DNA of 64,000 nucleotides from Porphyra umbilicalis (Eukaryota; Rhodophyta; Bangiophyceae; Bangiales; Bangiaceae). Below, in pieces: positions 21,745-31,794 of this stretch. How positions within the stretch are numbered: position 1 is the stretch's first letter; each line of letters starts with the position of its first letter. A program made the translations under genes and the position numbers. A model generated the notes under the pieces. The model saw only the letters and a program-made list of their open reading frames with translations. It was not told the origin of the DNA and ran no database searches. The DNA is taken from contig KV919059.1 in the NCBI GenBank assembly GCA_002049455.2, positions 1 through 64,000 of the forward strand, written 5' to 3'.

Positions 21745-21915
21745 GCGGTCGGCGACGGGGGGGCGAGGCGACAGCGACGGCGGGGAAACGCGTCTGGGAC
21801 GGGCGGGCGAGGCGGTGGCGACGGGGGGGCGAGGCGGTGGCGACGGGCGGGCGAGGCCGCGGCGACGGGCGGCAAGTGGGCGGCGACGGGCGGGCGAGGC
21901 GCGGTCACGGGGGGG
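21745..21915 (+). repeat. G-rich minisatellite, unit about 22-24 bp
   Basis: Units resembling GGCGACGGGCGGGCGAGGCG recur about seven times with variation in the G runs. Confidence 0.75.
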
Positions 21916-22009
21916 CGTCAGTTGCGGGATGACGGTGCTGTCTTGCAGGTGTCGGTGGAGCCAATTGCAGCCCCATCGCCACCGTCTCCGCCCCACCGCC
22001 TCCGCCCCA

Positions 22010-22215
22010 CCGCCAGTGCTTCCGCCACCCCCGCCACCCCCACCACGGCCGCCGCCACCGCCTCACCGCCATCGCGCCACCGCCATCGCGGCACTGTCAT
22101 CGCGCAACCGCCATCGCGCCACCGTCAGCGCCCCACCGCCATCGTCAGCGCCCCACGTCCACGGCCACGGCCAAACCCGCGGCCACGGCCAAAACCACGG
22201 CCACGGCCACTGGCC
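22010..22215 (+). repeat. CCGCCATCG and GGCCAC short tandem repeats
   Basis: CCGCCATCGCGCCA-like units repeat at about 22065-22150, followed by ACGGCCACGGCCAAA-like units at about 22156-22212. Confidence 0.7.
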
Positions 22216-25200
22216 TGCGCACTTATGTCTTGCACCCCCGCTGGCAGCGGGCGCGTGACCCCCCCCCCGAACTCCGTTTGTGCACGAGGACTGATGACTC
22301 TCAGTGTGGCTGCCCATGTCCCGCCACCAGGCTCTCGACGGTGACAACGCGCCGGCCGTGACGAATGGCAGCATTATTGCCGCCATGTGGAATGCGACCG
22401 CTCCGATGGTGGCGGCTAGCACGGCGTTGCAATGTCGGCTGCCCCGTGCTGCGTTGCGGGTAGGTACGAGGTGGGAGGTATGAGGTGGGACCTGGCGCGG
22501 AGTTTGGGGCGGGGGGCATCGGACGACGAGGCGGCATGCTGGGTTTTATCGCCGTCGAGCCATCTTGTGTGGACTAAGAGAGTGCAGGCTGTGTGGGGGG
22601 CGGTGGGGGCGAGGGATGCAGCGGCGGCGGCGAGGGAGACAGTGGTGGCGGGAAGGGGAGACTCCTTCTCGGCAGGATAGGCCGCGGTTTTTCGTATAAA
22701 AGTTTCATGTTGAGCCGCCGCTTGGCAAGTGAGGAGGCTGGGCAAGTGGGGAGGACCGAGCGGAAGCGAAGGTTGGAGCGGGAGGGTGCGGCTGGCGGAA
22801 CTGTCGTTTTGTCTGTCGGCTGAGAGTCAATGGCCAGTGCCGCACAATGTGCCGACGCTGCCGCGAGAAAGCGCGCGCGCTCGCAGAATGCCACCACCTG
22901 GTGTGAGCTTGATCCCGATCGATCGACTTGATCCGTAATGTTTCGGGCACTTCGACGTTAAGAAGCGCTTTGTGCGCTCAACCCATCGATCACTGCCCTT
23001 TTTCTTCGAGCCTACGAGCGCAACTGACACGAAAAGAAGAGTCTTTCCTAGAGCTTCCTGCAGGTCTGTTTATTTCCTTTTCGGATATGTATCGAGGCAA
23101 CGGCGTTCGTGGGCAAAAAAAGCGATGGGCAAACAAGCTGGAATCGACGATTCTGGTGATCCACTTTGGGCGTCGTTGATCCAGAATCGCGTCAGGGACA
23201 ATAGGAGGCTCAGAATCATCGGATAAGACCCGGGGGGACGCCAAGTGGCCACAGGAGACGAATGTGTGTCGCCGCGATACGTCACGGCGTCTCACGTCGA
23301 TTGCGTCTGCGTCCGTCGAGGAAGGAAGTGTCGATTCTTGGGTCACCTGTCGTTCCCAACCTTGGCGTGAAGCGGCGATCGTTTCGAGGTCGTCATTTGA
23401 CACGGTCGTTTGTCAACAGACATGTTTTATGTTGCAACAGTTGGGTGTCCAGCCAATGAGAGGGCATGTAGCATAGTCCAACGGTCCCGAATAGGGTGCC
23501 CGTGCCGTATTTTGGCTTCGAACATGACATGAGCGTTCTATCGTGACACTCGGACTATCGAACCGAGTTGGAATTATCAAAATTCGAGGAGGTGGTTCGA
23601 TGTTCAATAGTGCACGTTCACATTGACACACAGCCGTCTGCAGCCTATTAAGCGAATCTTGACACGTTTCACCAATAATATTGACACGTTGTGATAGACC
23701 GACATTGGTGGCTTTGCTCTGAGAAACGTTTCTAGGGGGCGTGGGCTACAAGTCGGCCGGATCGACACGTTTTGAAATACAGTTTACTTCGCCAGGATTG
23801 AGGTCCTCTCTGCCTCTTTTCGTAACTAGTGCCCTTTGGCTCATGGGAAGGACATGGACACAGTGCCGCTACGCAGAAACCATAAGAGAAGCGCAGGTGA
23901 TTTCCGTGTTGGAAAGTAGCCCCATGTATGGGTATGACAACCGATTCTAGCTAAAAACTGAATCTGCAGTACACCGATCCTGGCTGTTCGAATTCTTCAG
24001 GCCACCAGCGAAGGATACAACAGAGGGCGCACACGCCAAAACGTCGGCGCTACTGCGCTTCTCGCACTCATTATTCGTTCAGCAGACCCGGAAGCCATCA
24101 GCTGGGACTTTGGCCAAGTTTGGAGCTGGCCAGAGCACCTGGCCAAGGACAAGTTCTCATGTACAAAGTGACTAACAAGATGGGATAGATTTAATTAGGG
24201 GAGGACATCCACGTGTAGATGAGCGACGGCAGAGGGAGGGCGGGGTGGACATGGCCGACAGCGCCACGTGCTCGCCCGTCTCGCGAGTGCCCCAGCGGGA
24301 GCATCTGGGCGGCGAGTAGCCACAGCGGTGCCACCCTGTCGCTGCGCCCCCGGCGGCGCGCGCCCGCATCCCCGGTAGACAGGCAGGAAATCGGTCACGG
24401 CCGCCGCGCGGCATTTCCCTTCCCCACAAAAGGATTGACAGGGCAGGCGGCGGCGGGGCACTGGCGGGGCGCCATCGTCAATGAGCCGCTATGACGTCGG
24501 CGGTCGGCGGTAAACGCTTGCACCACCCGCCATCGTTGCTGTTGCCGTCAACGGCAACGCCCGCCGCCCCGCGGGCACCCCGCCTCCCTGTCGCCCAATC
24601 CACGAGAGGTGAGTGGGCTCGACGGGCAGAAGGAAAAGGGCTGGCCACCCCCCCCAAACGTGCCGGCAAAGACAATGCTAGCAGCGCGGGCGGGATGGTC
24701 GTCTGATGACCGCCCCGCCTGACAGCCAGGAGGACGCGGGGTGGCGAGGCGGTTTTTGCCCATCCAACGTGGGGGATCCCTGCACCCCGGACCCGCTCTA
24801 GGGGAAGGATGAAGAGCCCAGCGGCGTGGGGGCGGCAGGCGCCGGCGCCGGCGCCACCAATTCGATGACGCCAACGGCAGCCGCATCCTCCGGAGAGAAA
24901 GGGAACACGGCTTGCCGGGCGGCAGCGATACGGTGGTCAGGAGGTGGGGGGAGGGGCGCCCACCTAGGCAAAGACCGAGAACAGCGGTGGTAGCGGCGAA
25001 AACGGCATGCCTCGACCGGGGTAGCAATCGCCATTGACGACGACGTCGGCGCCACCTCGTCGAGCGCAGGCCAAGTGCCACACAGGGGGAAAAATGGAGA
25101 GAGAGGGCTGGATTGAGGACGAGGGCAAAGCGTGGATACCGAGGCGGCGCCAGCAGTGGGGATGGCGTGGGCTCGTCCGCTTCGTGACACCGTAGTGGGT

Positions 25201-25349
25201 ATATGGATGCAAGGAACTAAGTAACACTTAGACTGAGTAAGTAACGCTGTTTTCACATACTACTCACTGCCGGACACTTTTACAGCCTTTAGTCCACCGA
25301 ACCTATGGATGTACCACCCACCTCCAGGTGGGTCAAATTGGCGGGTGCA

Positions 25350-25418
25350 AAAAGTGCGCACTTTTCGACCGCTCCAAACAGCTGTGTTGTGCCACACCAG
25401 AAAAAGTGCGCGCTTTTT
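25350..25418. repeat. Twin palindromes around GTGCGC
   Basis: AAAAGTGCGCACTTTT at 25350-25365 is a perfect 16-bp palindrome. AAAAAGTGCGCGCTTTTT at 25401-25418 is the same motif with one mismatch pair. Centres are about 52 bp apart. Confidence 0.8.
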
Positions 25419-25424
25419 GTCGAC

Positions 25425-25860
25425 CACCGCCACCGTCGTCCCGCCCCCCGCCCAAGCGTCGTGACCACCACCACCCCACCACCGACCGTCCTCGCCTCTC
25501 CTTCCTCCCCATCATCATATCCGCCCCCCTCCCCTTCCCACTGTCGCCACTATCCCCACCTCCCCCCACTGTCGTCACCTCTCTTGCCCCCCCCACTGTC
25601 GTCTCCACCGCCCTATCATTTCTCGTCACCACTCGCCCCCCCCAGCTGTCGTCATCATCACTCCCCCCCCCCCGCTGTCGTCACCACCCCTCGCCTCCCA
25701 CTGTCGTCACCGCTTCCCCCTCCCTACCCTCGTAACTACCACCCCCTTCCTTCCCACCATCGTAAGCGCCCCCGTCTCCCTCCCTGTCGACTTTTCTTGC
25801 CCCTCCCACCGCTACACTGTTCACCCCGTCCTAACTTCCACAGCACCCCCCTGTCGCATC
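25425..25860 (+). repeat. Pyrimidine-rich degenerate tandem repeat
   Basis: One strand is nearly all C and T. The phrase CACTGTCGTCACC or close variants recurs about eight times at uneven spacing between C runs. Confidence 0.7.
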
Positions 25861-27832
25861 CTCGTCGCTGACTGTCCGGCCCAATCGTTTACGCTGCCCT
25901 CCACCACCATCATTGCCATCGCCGCCGTCTCCGCGCAGGTGTGCTGCATGTGTGACTCCTGATCACTAACGTGCTGTTGCTGCTCGATCTCATCGTGGCT
26001 CTCTACCCCTGTCTCGCTGTGTCTATTCTCTTGCCACTGCCTCTTCTTGTTCCTCATCCCTCCGCGCGCGCTGACACCACAGGTTTTCGCGTCATGAACG
26101 GCATTGCTGCCTCCGGGGGGTGTGTCCAGGCGGGGCCGGGCGGCCGCGCGACTGAGGTTGTTGGCGACCTCGCCGCCCCCTTTGTTGTCGCCGCCGACAT
26201 TCTGAACGCCGCCACCACCACCCCTCCCTCAGGGTGGCGACGTCGGCGGCGGCGGCTCGTCGCCGCCCCCCCCGCGCGCTTTAGTCGGCCTCGGCGATCA
26301 AGACAAGATGGGTGCCTGGAACGAGCAAGACAGCATGAATAAACCTACATTGCTATTGAAGCTTCTTGGCCTAGGCTGCCCACCCCCCTTCAGAGCTGTC
26401 GTCCTCAATATCACTGCCGCCGTTTTCTTACGAGCCGGTGGGCATGTGCGTCTCCTCACCGCTTTGCTGCACCATGTGTTGCTGAGAAGTCGACCACAGG
26501 CGCGAAAGTAAAGTGCGCCTCACAGAGTTCCACCTTAATTGCTTCTGAGGACCAGGTAAGGTACTTCGTTTGGCAGCGAGTAGTATGGCTCCGTTACTCA
26601 CTAGAAAATTCCATACTTACTCACTCTATCTGTTATTTACTTCATTGGAGCGGTGACCCCCACGGTCGTCAGGAGGCGTGGAGGGGAATTTCCGCCGACG
26701 AACAGGCTGACGGCGGTGGCAGCGGCGACGGCGGCGGGGGCGGCGGTGGCAGCATGATTTGGCCATAGTGGAGACAATGGACGCTACCGTCTCGTCGCGT
26801 ACAGGCCACGAGTCACACGGGGAGTCGGTTGACAAGGGGCCACGGAACGGCAGACCCATGTCGAGGGAAACGCATGGCAGCCGACGCGACGCCAGGCAAG
26901 GACGGCGTGCGCCTTTCATCCTCGCCGCTTCCTCGCGCGCTCGCCGTCGTGCCGCCGCCGCAATGGTGACGGTGGCGGGAGCGCGACGGCGGCGAGCGCC
27001 AACGCTCATCACGCACCCGCCGCACCGCGCAGCACCCGGTCGACATGCGCAGAAAGATACAAACAAGAGCAAAAGCGGACACCCCGGCGCGGTCGCATGG
27101 CCAGCGGCGCGCCGCGGAAGGGCGTCACCCCGCCCCCTGAATGAGCCAGTTGCGCCGGCCAGCAGCGAGACGGCCGCCGCCGCTGCCACGCGTCCGCCAC
27201 GTCCGCAGCTGCGGGCGTCGCGTACGGTTGGAGAAGAGGTCGCCGCTTTGGCGCCTGCATGGGGAAACAGAGAGGGTGGCTGGAGGGAGACGAGGTGCCG
27301 ACGGGGACTTGAAAATAGCCGCAGGGAAAAGGGGGCCCACGGGAGCCCGTTGAGGCCGGCGCAAGAGGAGCGGCGCGTGGCGGCCGCGACCGCCGCGGTA
27401 GCAGAGGTTGCATCCGTGGGTCGACGCCCTCTCAGTCGACAGGACCCCGCCGGGCGGGCGGTGGGCCGGCCGTGGAGACAGACGGGGGGTGGGTAGACGG
27501 AGCAGTTGGACACAGGCGGTGAAGAGGGGAGTTGGGTGGAAAAAGATTCCCGCTATGAGAAGGCCCGAGGTACGCAAGCAGGCGCAACGGCGTGCGGCTG
27601 GAAGGAAGAGCGGCGGTGGGGAGAGGAGGCAGGCGAAGGCAGTGGCAGTCGCCGAAGACCTCGCGGGAGGGGGCGCGGCACCCGGCAAGTACCGCGTTGA
27701 AGCCTTCGTCATCGAAGCGACGCGACACGCCAGACCGCCGTCGGCGTCGAAGTCCGTCGGCGAGGATGTGAAGGTTGTCGAGGCACGGACGCCATGGTGC
27801 ACTAGTGCAACAGCAGCGGATGCCACGGACAC

Positions 27833-29174
27833 CAGCTGCGCAGTGCACCTCGTTGCTGGACCCACCGGGAGCCCGGTTCTGACTCAAACTGCTCGTTCAG
27901 AAACTGCCGGAATGCTTGTAAATGCCTCCGTGGGGCGTGTTTCTCGTGCAAGCAGTGTTTTCACTTGCACACATTTTAAGTCAAGCATTTTACACCGATT
28001 TTTTGGCTGCATCAGAAGCGTCTCTGGAAGCGCCTCCTATGGTGTACAGGGCCATAGTGTGAATGCCCGTATACATACGTCTTCAGATGCTCAAGAAGCG
28101 CGTCCGAGCTCTTCGTTTCTCTCAACGACATTTTTGCGCGATTTCTGGGCGCTGCATTAGGACAATCGTGTCGAGGCGCTAGGATTCAGTAGATCACGGG
28201 TGTCGAGGAGCTGCACGAGTACCGTTTTTTCACTCTCAGCTCCCTCTTCTCTGCGACTGTAAAGTATTTAATACCAGCCACCCCAGCGGAAACTGTCCCG
28301 CCGTGACCGCCAAAAGGGAATGGTCTCGGTTTTCTGAACTCACTTCTCACCAATTTCTGTGACACTTGCCAAAGAACTGTGCATCCTGTACGCAGAAAGC
28401 GGGTTCCGACGCCCGCCACCCCGGGTAGGGTTGCGGGGCTTGCGGCACGATTTCCGCGTCGCTCTGCCGACTCTGTGCCGGTCGCCCGCTGCTGTTTCCA
28501 TGCACCACCTCGTGAGGGGGGGGCGAAGGGGGGCAGCGCTGGAAAGGAGAGAGCCGGGACTGCACCGTCGCTTGCGAGGCCACGTCCTACCTGTTCTATT
28601 GGTACTTGAGACGGGTGCTTGCGAGGGGAGGGGGGGGTTGGGCAGTACCGGAAAGGAGTGAGACAGGGCTGCACCATCGCTTGTAAGTACACGTCCTTCT
28701 CTATCGGTACGAGAGAGGGGTGCTTGCTTACCCTCGCAGGCACGGGAGGCCGCGAGAGGGGGGCCGGCTGCGGCGGCGGCCAGAGCGAATAACGCCGGTA
28801 GAAAGGGGTCAAGCTGCGAAAACTGCTTGCTCTCTTCCCACCCACCGCTGTGGAGTGGGAACAGCCTTCCTCTCCTCGAAGGCTGCACGATGGTGTCTTT
28901 CTGCGTATTTCTCGCCCGACACGGCTCAATTCCGGTACTGAGCACCGCACCCGTTTAGTGTGTCAAGTCGCACTTGAAAGAATTTGAGCGGACTTCATAG
29001 AGCTCTTAATAACGCCCTAGTTTCGTCGCCACCACGCCACAACAAGTGTGTTGAACGGGATAGGAGTAAACACTCTCAGCGTGCGAGCAGAAGCCCGTTT
29101 TTAACGAGCGTTTACGAGCAATCGAGACAAAACAGGGCTCGTGGTGAATCCAGCAACGAGGAGCACTGCGCTGG
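27833..29174. mobile_element. Candidate 1.34-kb element with about 62-bp inverted ends
   Basis: 27833-27895 and the reverse complement of 29115-29174 share an ordered series of blocks (CGCAGTG, CTCGTTGCTGGA, ACTGCTCG/ATTGCTCG) over about 60 bp with roughly 80% identity by eye. They point inward like terminal inverted repeats. The body has no recognisable transposase. No target duplication was found, so this may instead be two inverted copies of a shorter repeat. Confidence 0.4.
28541..28735 (+). repeat. Direct repeat, offset 109 bp
   Basis: GGAAAGGAG at 28541 recurs at about 28650, followed in both by GGCTGCACC/GACTGCACC, ATCGCTTG/GTCGCTTG, ACGTCCT and GGGTGCTTGC. The copies are diverged. 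Confidence 0.75.
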
Positions 29175-30367
29175 TCCTCGCTCTCGGAAAACAGCCCACA
29201 ACCAAACAAATTTGCAGACGGTGATGGCCAGAGAAAACAGCAGAATTAACGTGCAAATGCTTGGAGGTCTGCAGGCCTTTGAACTTCATTACAGCGCTCA
29301 CCTTTTGTTTGTAAGTCAGCACTGTCTTGCAATAATTTCCAAGTATCCAATCCATGGCCGAGAGCGATACGCATTATCATCGGTCGGCCATGTGTTCCAA
29401 ATCTATGTTTTTTTTGTTCCCTTCGCCAATACAAGCATGATGTGAAGTGCGGCTAAGGACCTGTGTCGTTCAAGCGCCGGGAGGCAAACTAAATAGTACG
29501 AACACTCCACATGCACAGGAACCCCCTCGTGGCGAAATACGGCAGAATGTCCTGGATACCCTGTAGTACTGGAATGAAAAGCTCATGTTTGTACGCTGGT
29601 AGAAGTCACCAGCTCTGGTCGCCGTGCGAGTGGAGCGTCGTATTTACTAAATGTGGGGAGCAGAACGCCGCAAGCGTCGTCATCTGTCACTCGTGCGACA
29701 AGTGCATGTTTATGATCCCCGCTCCGAGTTGGTCCCTGTGGGGTACCGATGACGCTTCCGAACGCTATTGGATTCGGAAGTAAGCGGCGGCATAGCAAAC
29801 CGTGACTGTTAATGTTGTAGTCCCACAGTGGGCTTCTGTCTGCCCGCCTGAGACCAGCTTTTTCCGCAACAGTTTTGCCTTTCTACGTCCCCCATGCGGC
29901 TGCCATTTTCTGAACTAGACAGATGAGGTGCTGGAGTGGCGCACTTGTGTGCTGCAGTCAGGGGACGGCGTCATCCCCGCCACGACTGCTGACGCTGCCG
30001 CCTCCGTGCCAATCGGACGGTGCAAGCGCGGTGGCACATTCACAGACTCCCGCGGGACTCTCTACCGCACACGTGACCCATGTGTGTCGGCGAAGAAGCG
30101 GTGGCGACGGCGCGCTGGCGGGTCATGCGCCGCAGACTGTAGTACTACGGGGCCCCCTATGCGCCAGGGGGCCACCGCGGGGACGTCGGCGACGACGGGG
30201 GACGCGGTCCCCGACGTGGGGTGGCGACGCCAGCGGCGGTGGTGGCCGACGGGGCGGCGACGCGGGGGCCGGGGCGAGGGGGCGGCCCCGCTGACCGGCT
30301 CGGGCCACCCGGGGAGCGTACCCGACCCGCCGCGCCCGGCACGCGGGCCCCGCGGGAGGCCGGATTG

Positions 30368-30407
30368 GCGCGCCCGAGAGGGCGCTGGCGCGCCCGAGAG
30401 GGCGCGG
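30368..30407 (+). repeat. 20-bp tandem duplication
   Basis: GCGCGCCCGAGAGGGCGCTG is followed immediately by the same 20 bases with CGG at the end. Confidence 0.85.
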
Positions 30408-30608
30408 CAGGCGACGGCCGACCGGGCGCCACGCGGCGGGTGCAGCGCGTTGCGCGCGGGACGGTTTCTGCCCCTCGTCTGTAATGATCGCCTCGGGGGA
30501 CTTGGCATGCATGGAGGGAATTATCTGCATTGGTAGGTGACGGCCCGGGACAATTCCCATTTGGGGAAATTGGGCCCTGGCGACGGTTTCCGCCCTTTTA
30601 GGACGAAG

Positions 30609-30639
30609 GGCGACGACGGTGGGAGGCACCGTCGTCGCC
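30609..30639. repeat. Perfect 13-bp hairpin
   Basis: GGCGACGACGGTG, loop GGAGG, CACCGTCGTCGCC. Strong stem-loop; no adjacent T run, and no gene clearly ends or begins beside it. Confidence 0.85.
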
Positions 30640-31395
30640 GGCAAGTAAACCGTGTCTCGATGTCTTGGCGTTTCGATCGGCCCGACTTCCCGGACCTCGA
30701 GTCCCATAGCGGGTGTCGCGTGAGCGGCAAAGACGGCCGTTACTTCCCTCCTTCTGAGGTAACCCCCTAGATTGTGGTGCTACACAGACTATGCAACCGC
30801 GAAGGCGGCGGCGACACATCGTCAGCTTGCCCTGAAATCTTCAGCTTGCCCCGCATTGGATTGGGGCTGGATCAGGCCGTTCAAAGGGCAATTAAATGGA
30901 CATTGCTGATGATTCTTACGGGGCATTTGAGGATGGGGGTACCGCCCATCGGCGGACGGGCCCCGGTCTCGTAAGAACACGCAGAGACGGTCGACGAGAG
31001 CACTGTTCGGGAGATTAGAGGCTGTCGTCGTGGGACTGAACTCAAATTCTCATTTGAAAACGGGAGTGGACTGAGGACGAAGCCCGGACAGCCTGAGGCG
31101 CCACCGTTCCTCCTTTACTTCTCTATCGCTTGTAGGAGCTCTTGCAGGTGTACCCATCGCAGTGGCTTCGTCATACCGGTGGAACACGGATAGGAAATTG
31201 TACAGGCACAGATAGAAAAGCTCAAGCATGAGAGAGGAGGAGCACTACGACGCACCGAGAAAGCTAGTGGGGGACCAAAGGAGGGGCCGCACGAACTACC
31301 AAGAGAAAGAGGCTGCCAGGCGCCACAATACGATCCGAAAAACCGCGACGCACAGACGCACTGCCCGTCACACTGCTCCCTCAGTGTCTGTTCTA

Positions 31396-31794
31396 TTGCT
31401 GATCCCCGAATTTTGTCCTCGGGAACAGACACAGAGACTGACCCTGAATAAGAGCACCCTATTGGTTTAAAATGACAGTAGGAAGGCATCGAAGCCATGA
31501 GAAAGCCCGCATTCGGTGTCAGGACCTTGCGTCCAGCCGAACGCACTGCATGTTGCCGCTCGATCCGCGATCCTTGGCACAGAGCAAGCTGCCCAAGCGA
31601 GATCTTGAAATTTTCTTCTGTCTCCTGGCCAAAAGTGCAGAAAAAAAGAGGAGCTGATATTCATTTCCAGGCTGTATGGGAACATGTAAGTAATCAGGAG
31701 CACCAAGTCAGTACCAGGGGCGCATCTGATTGGTGGAGAGAGTCGGTCCGCAAGTCAGTCTCTGTCCACCAGGACAAAGTTCGGGGATCAGCAA
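31396..31794 (-). mobile_element. MITE with TA target site, copy 2 (399 bp)
   Basis: Same element as 20627-21025 in reverse orientation, identical in length, with TIRs beginning TTGCTGATCCCCGAA and flanked by TA on both sides. The interior differs by many substitutions and small changes, so the two insertions are old. Confidence 0.9.

Larger units (their letters stand above)
21026..24180. other. Gene-poor region with minisatellites
   Basis: Apart from the tandem repeats at 21745-22215 I see no convincing gene. A TATAAAAG word lies at about 22696 but no supported coding region follows it. Small open frames at 22316-22680 look coding-like in parts but have no domain. Confidence 0.4.
24181..27832. 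other. Gene-poor GC-rich region
   Basis: Overlapping open frames on both strands at 24548-25256 and 26626-27865 are Arg/Ala/Pro-rich and mutually exclusive; none carries a domain, so none is called. Two A/T-capped palindromes and a C-rich tract are listed separately. Confidence 0.4.
29175..31395. other. Gene-poor intergenic region
   Basis: A short frame at 29511-29783 has a C-x2-C pair and ends near a GTAAGC donor-like site, but no partner exon is visible. The region 29920-30540 is GC-rich with overlapping open frames. No supported gene. Confidence 0.4.

Noticed and set aside
22316-22680. Short coding-like frames near a TATAAAAG word
   Set aside because: Fragments are short, overlap in different frames and have no recognisable domain; the TATA-like word lies downstream of them.
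26626-28160. Overlapping 245-295 codon frames on both strands
   Set aside because: Mutually exclusive, Arg/Ala-rich and without domains; explained by GC content.
28186-28950. 254-codon minus-strand frame
   Set aside because: It covers the 109-bp direct repeat and lies inside a candidate mobile element; no homology recognised and a second minus-strand frame is equally open.
29511-29783. Small frame with C-x2-C and a donor-like GTAAGC at its end
   Set aside because: No matching exon or acceptor is visible and the Cys pattern is incomplete.
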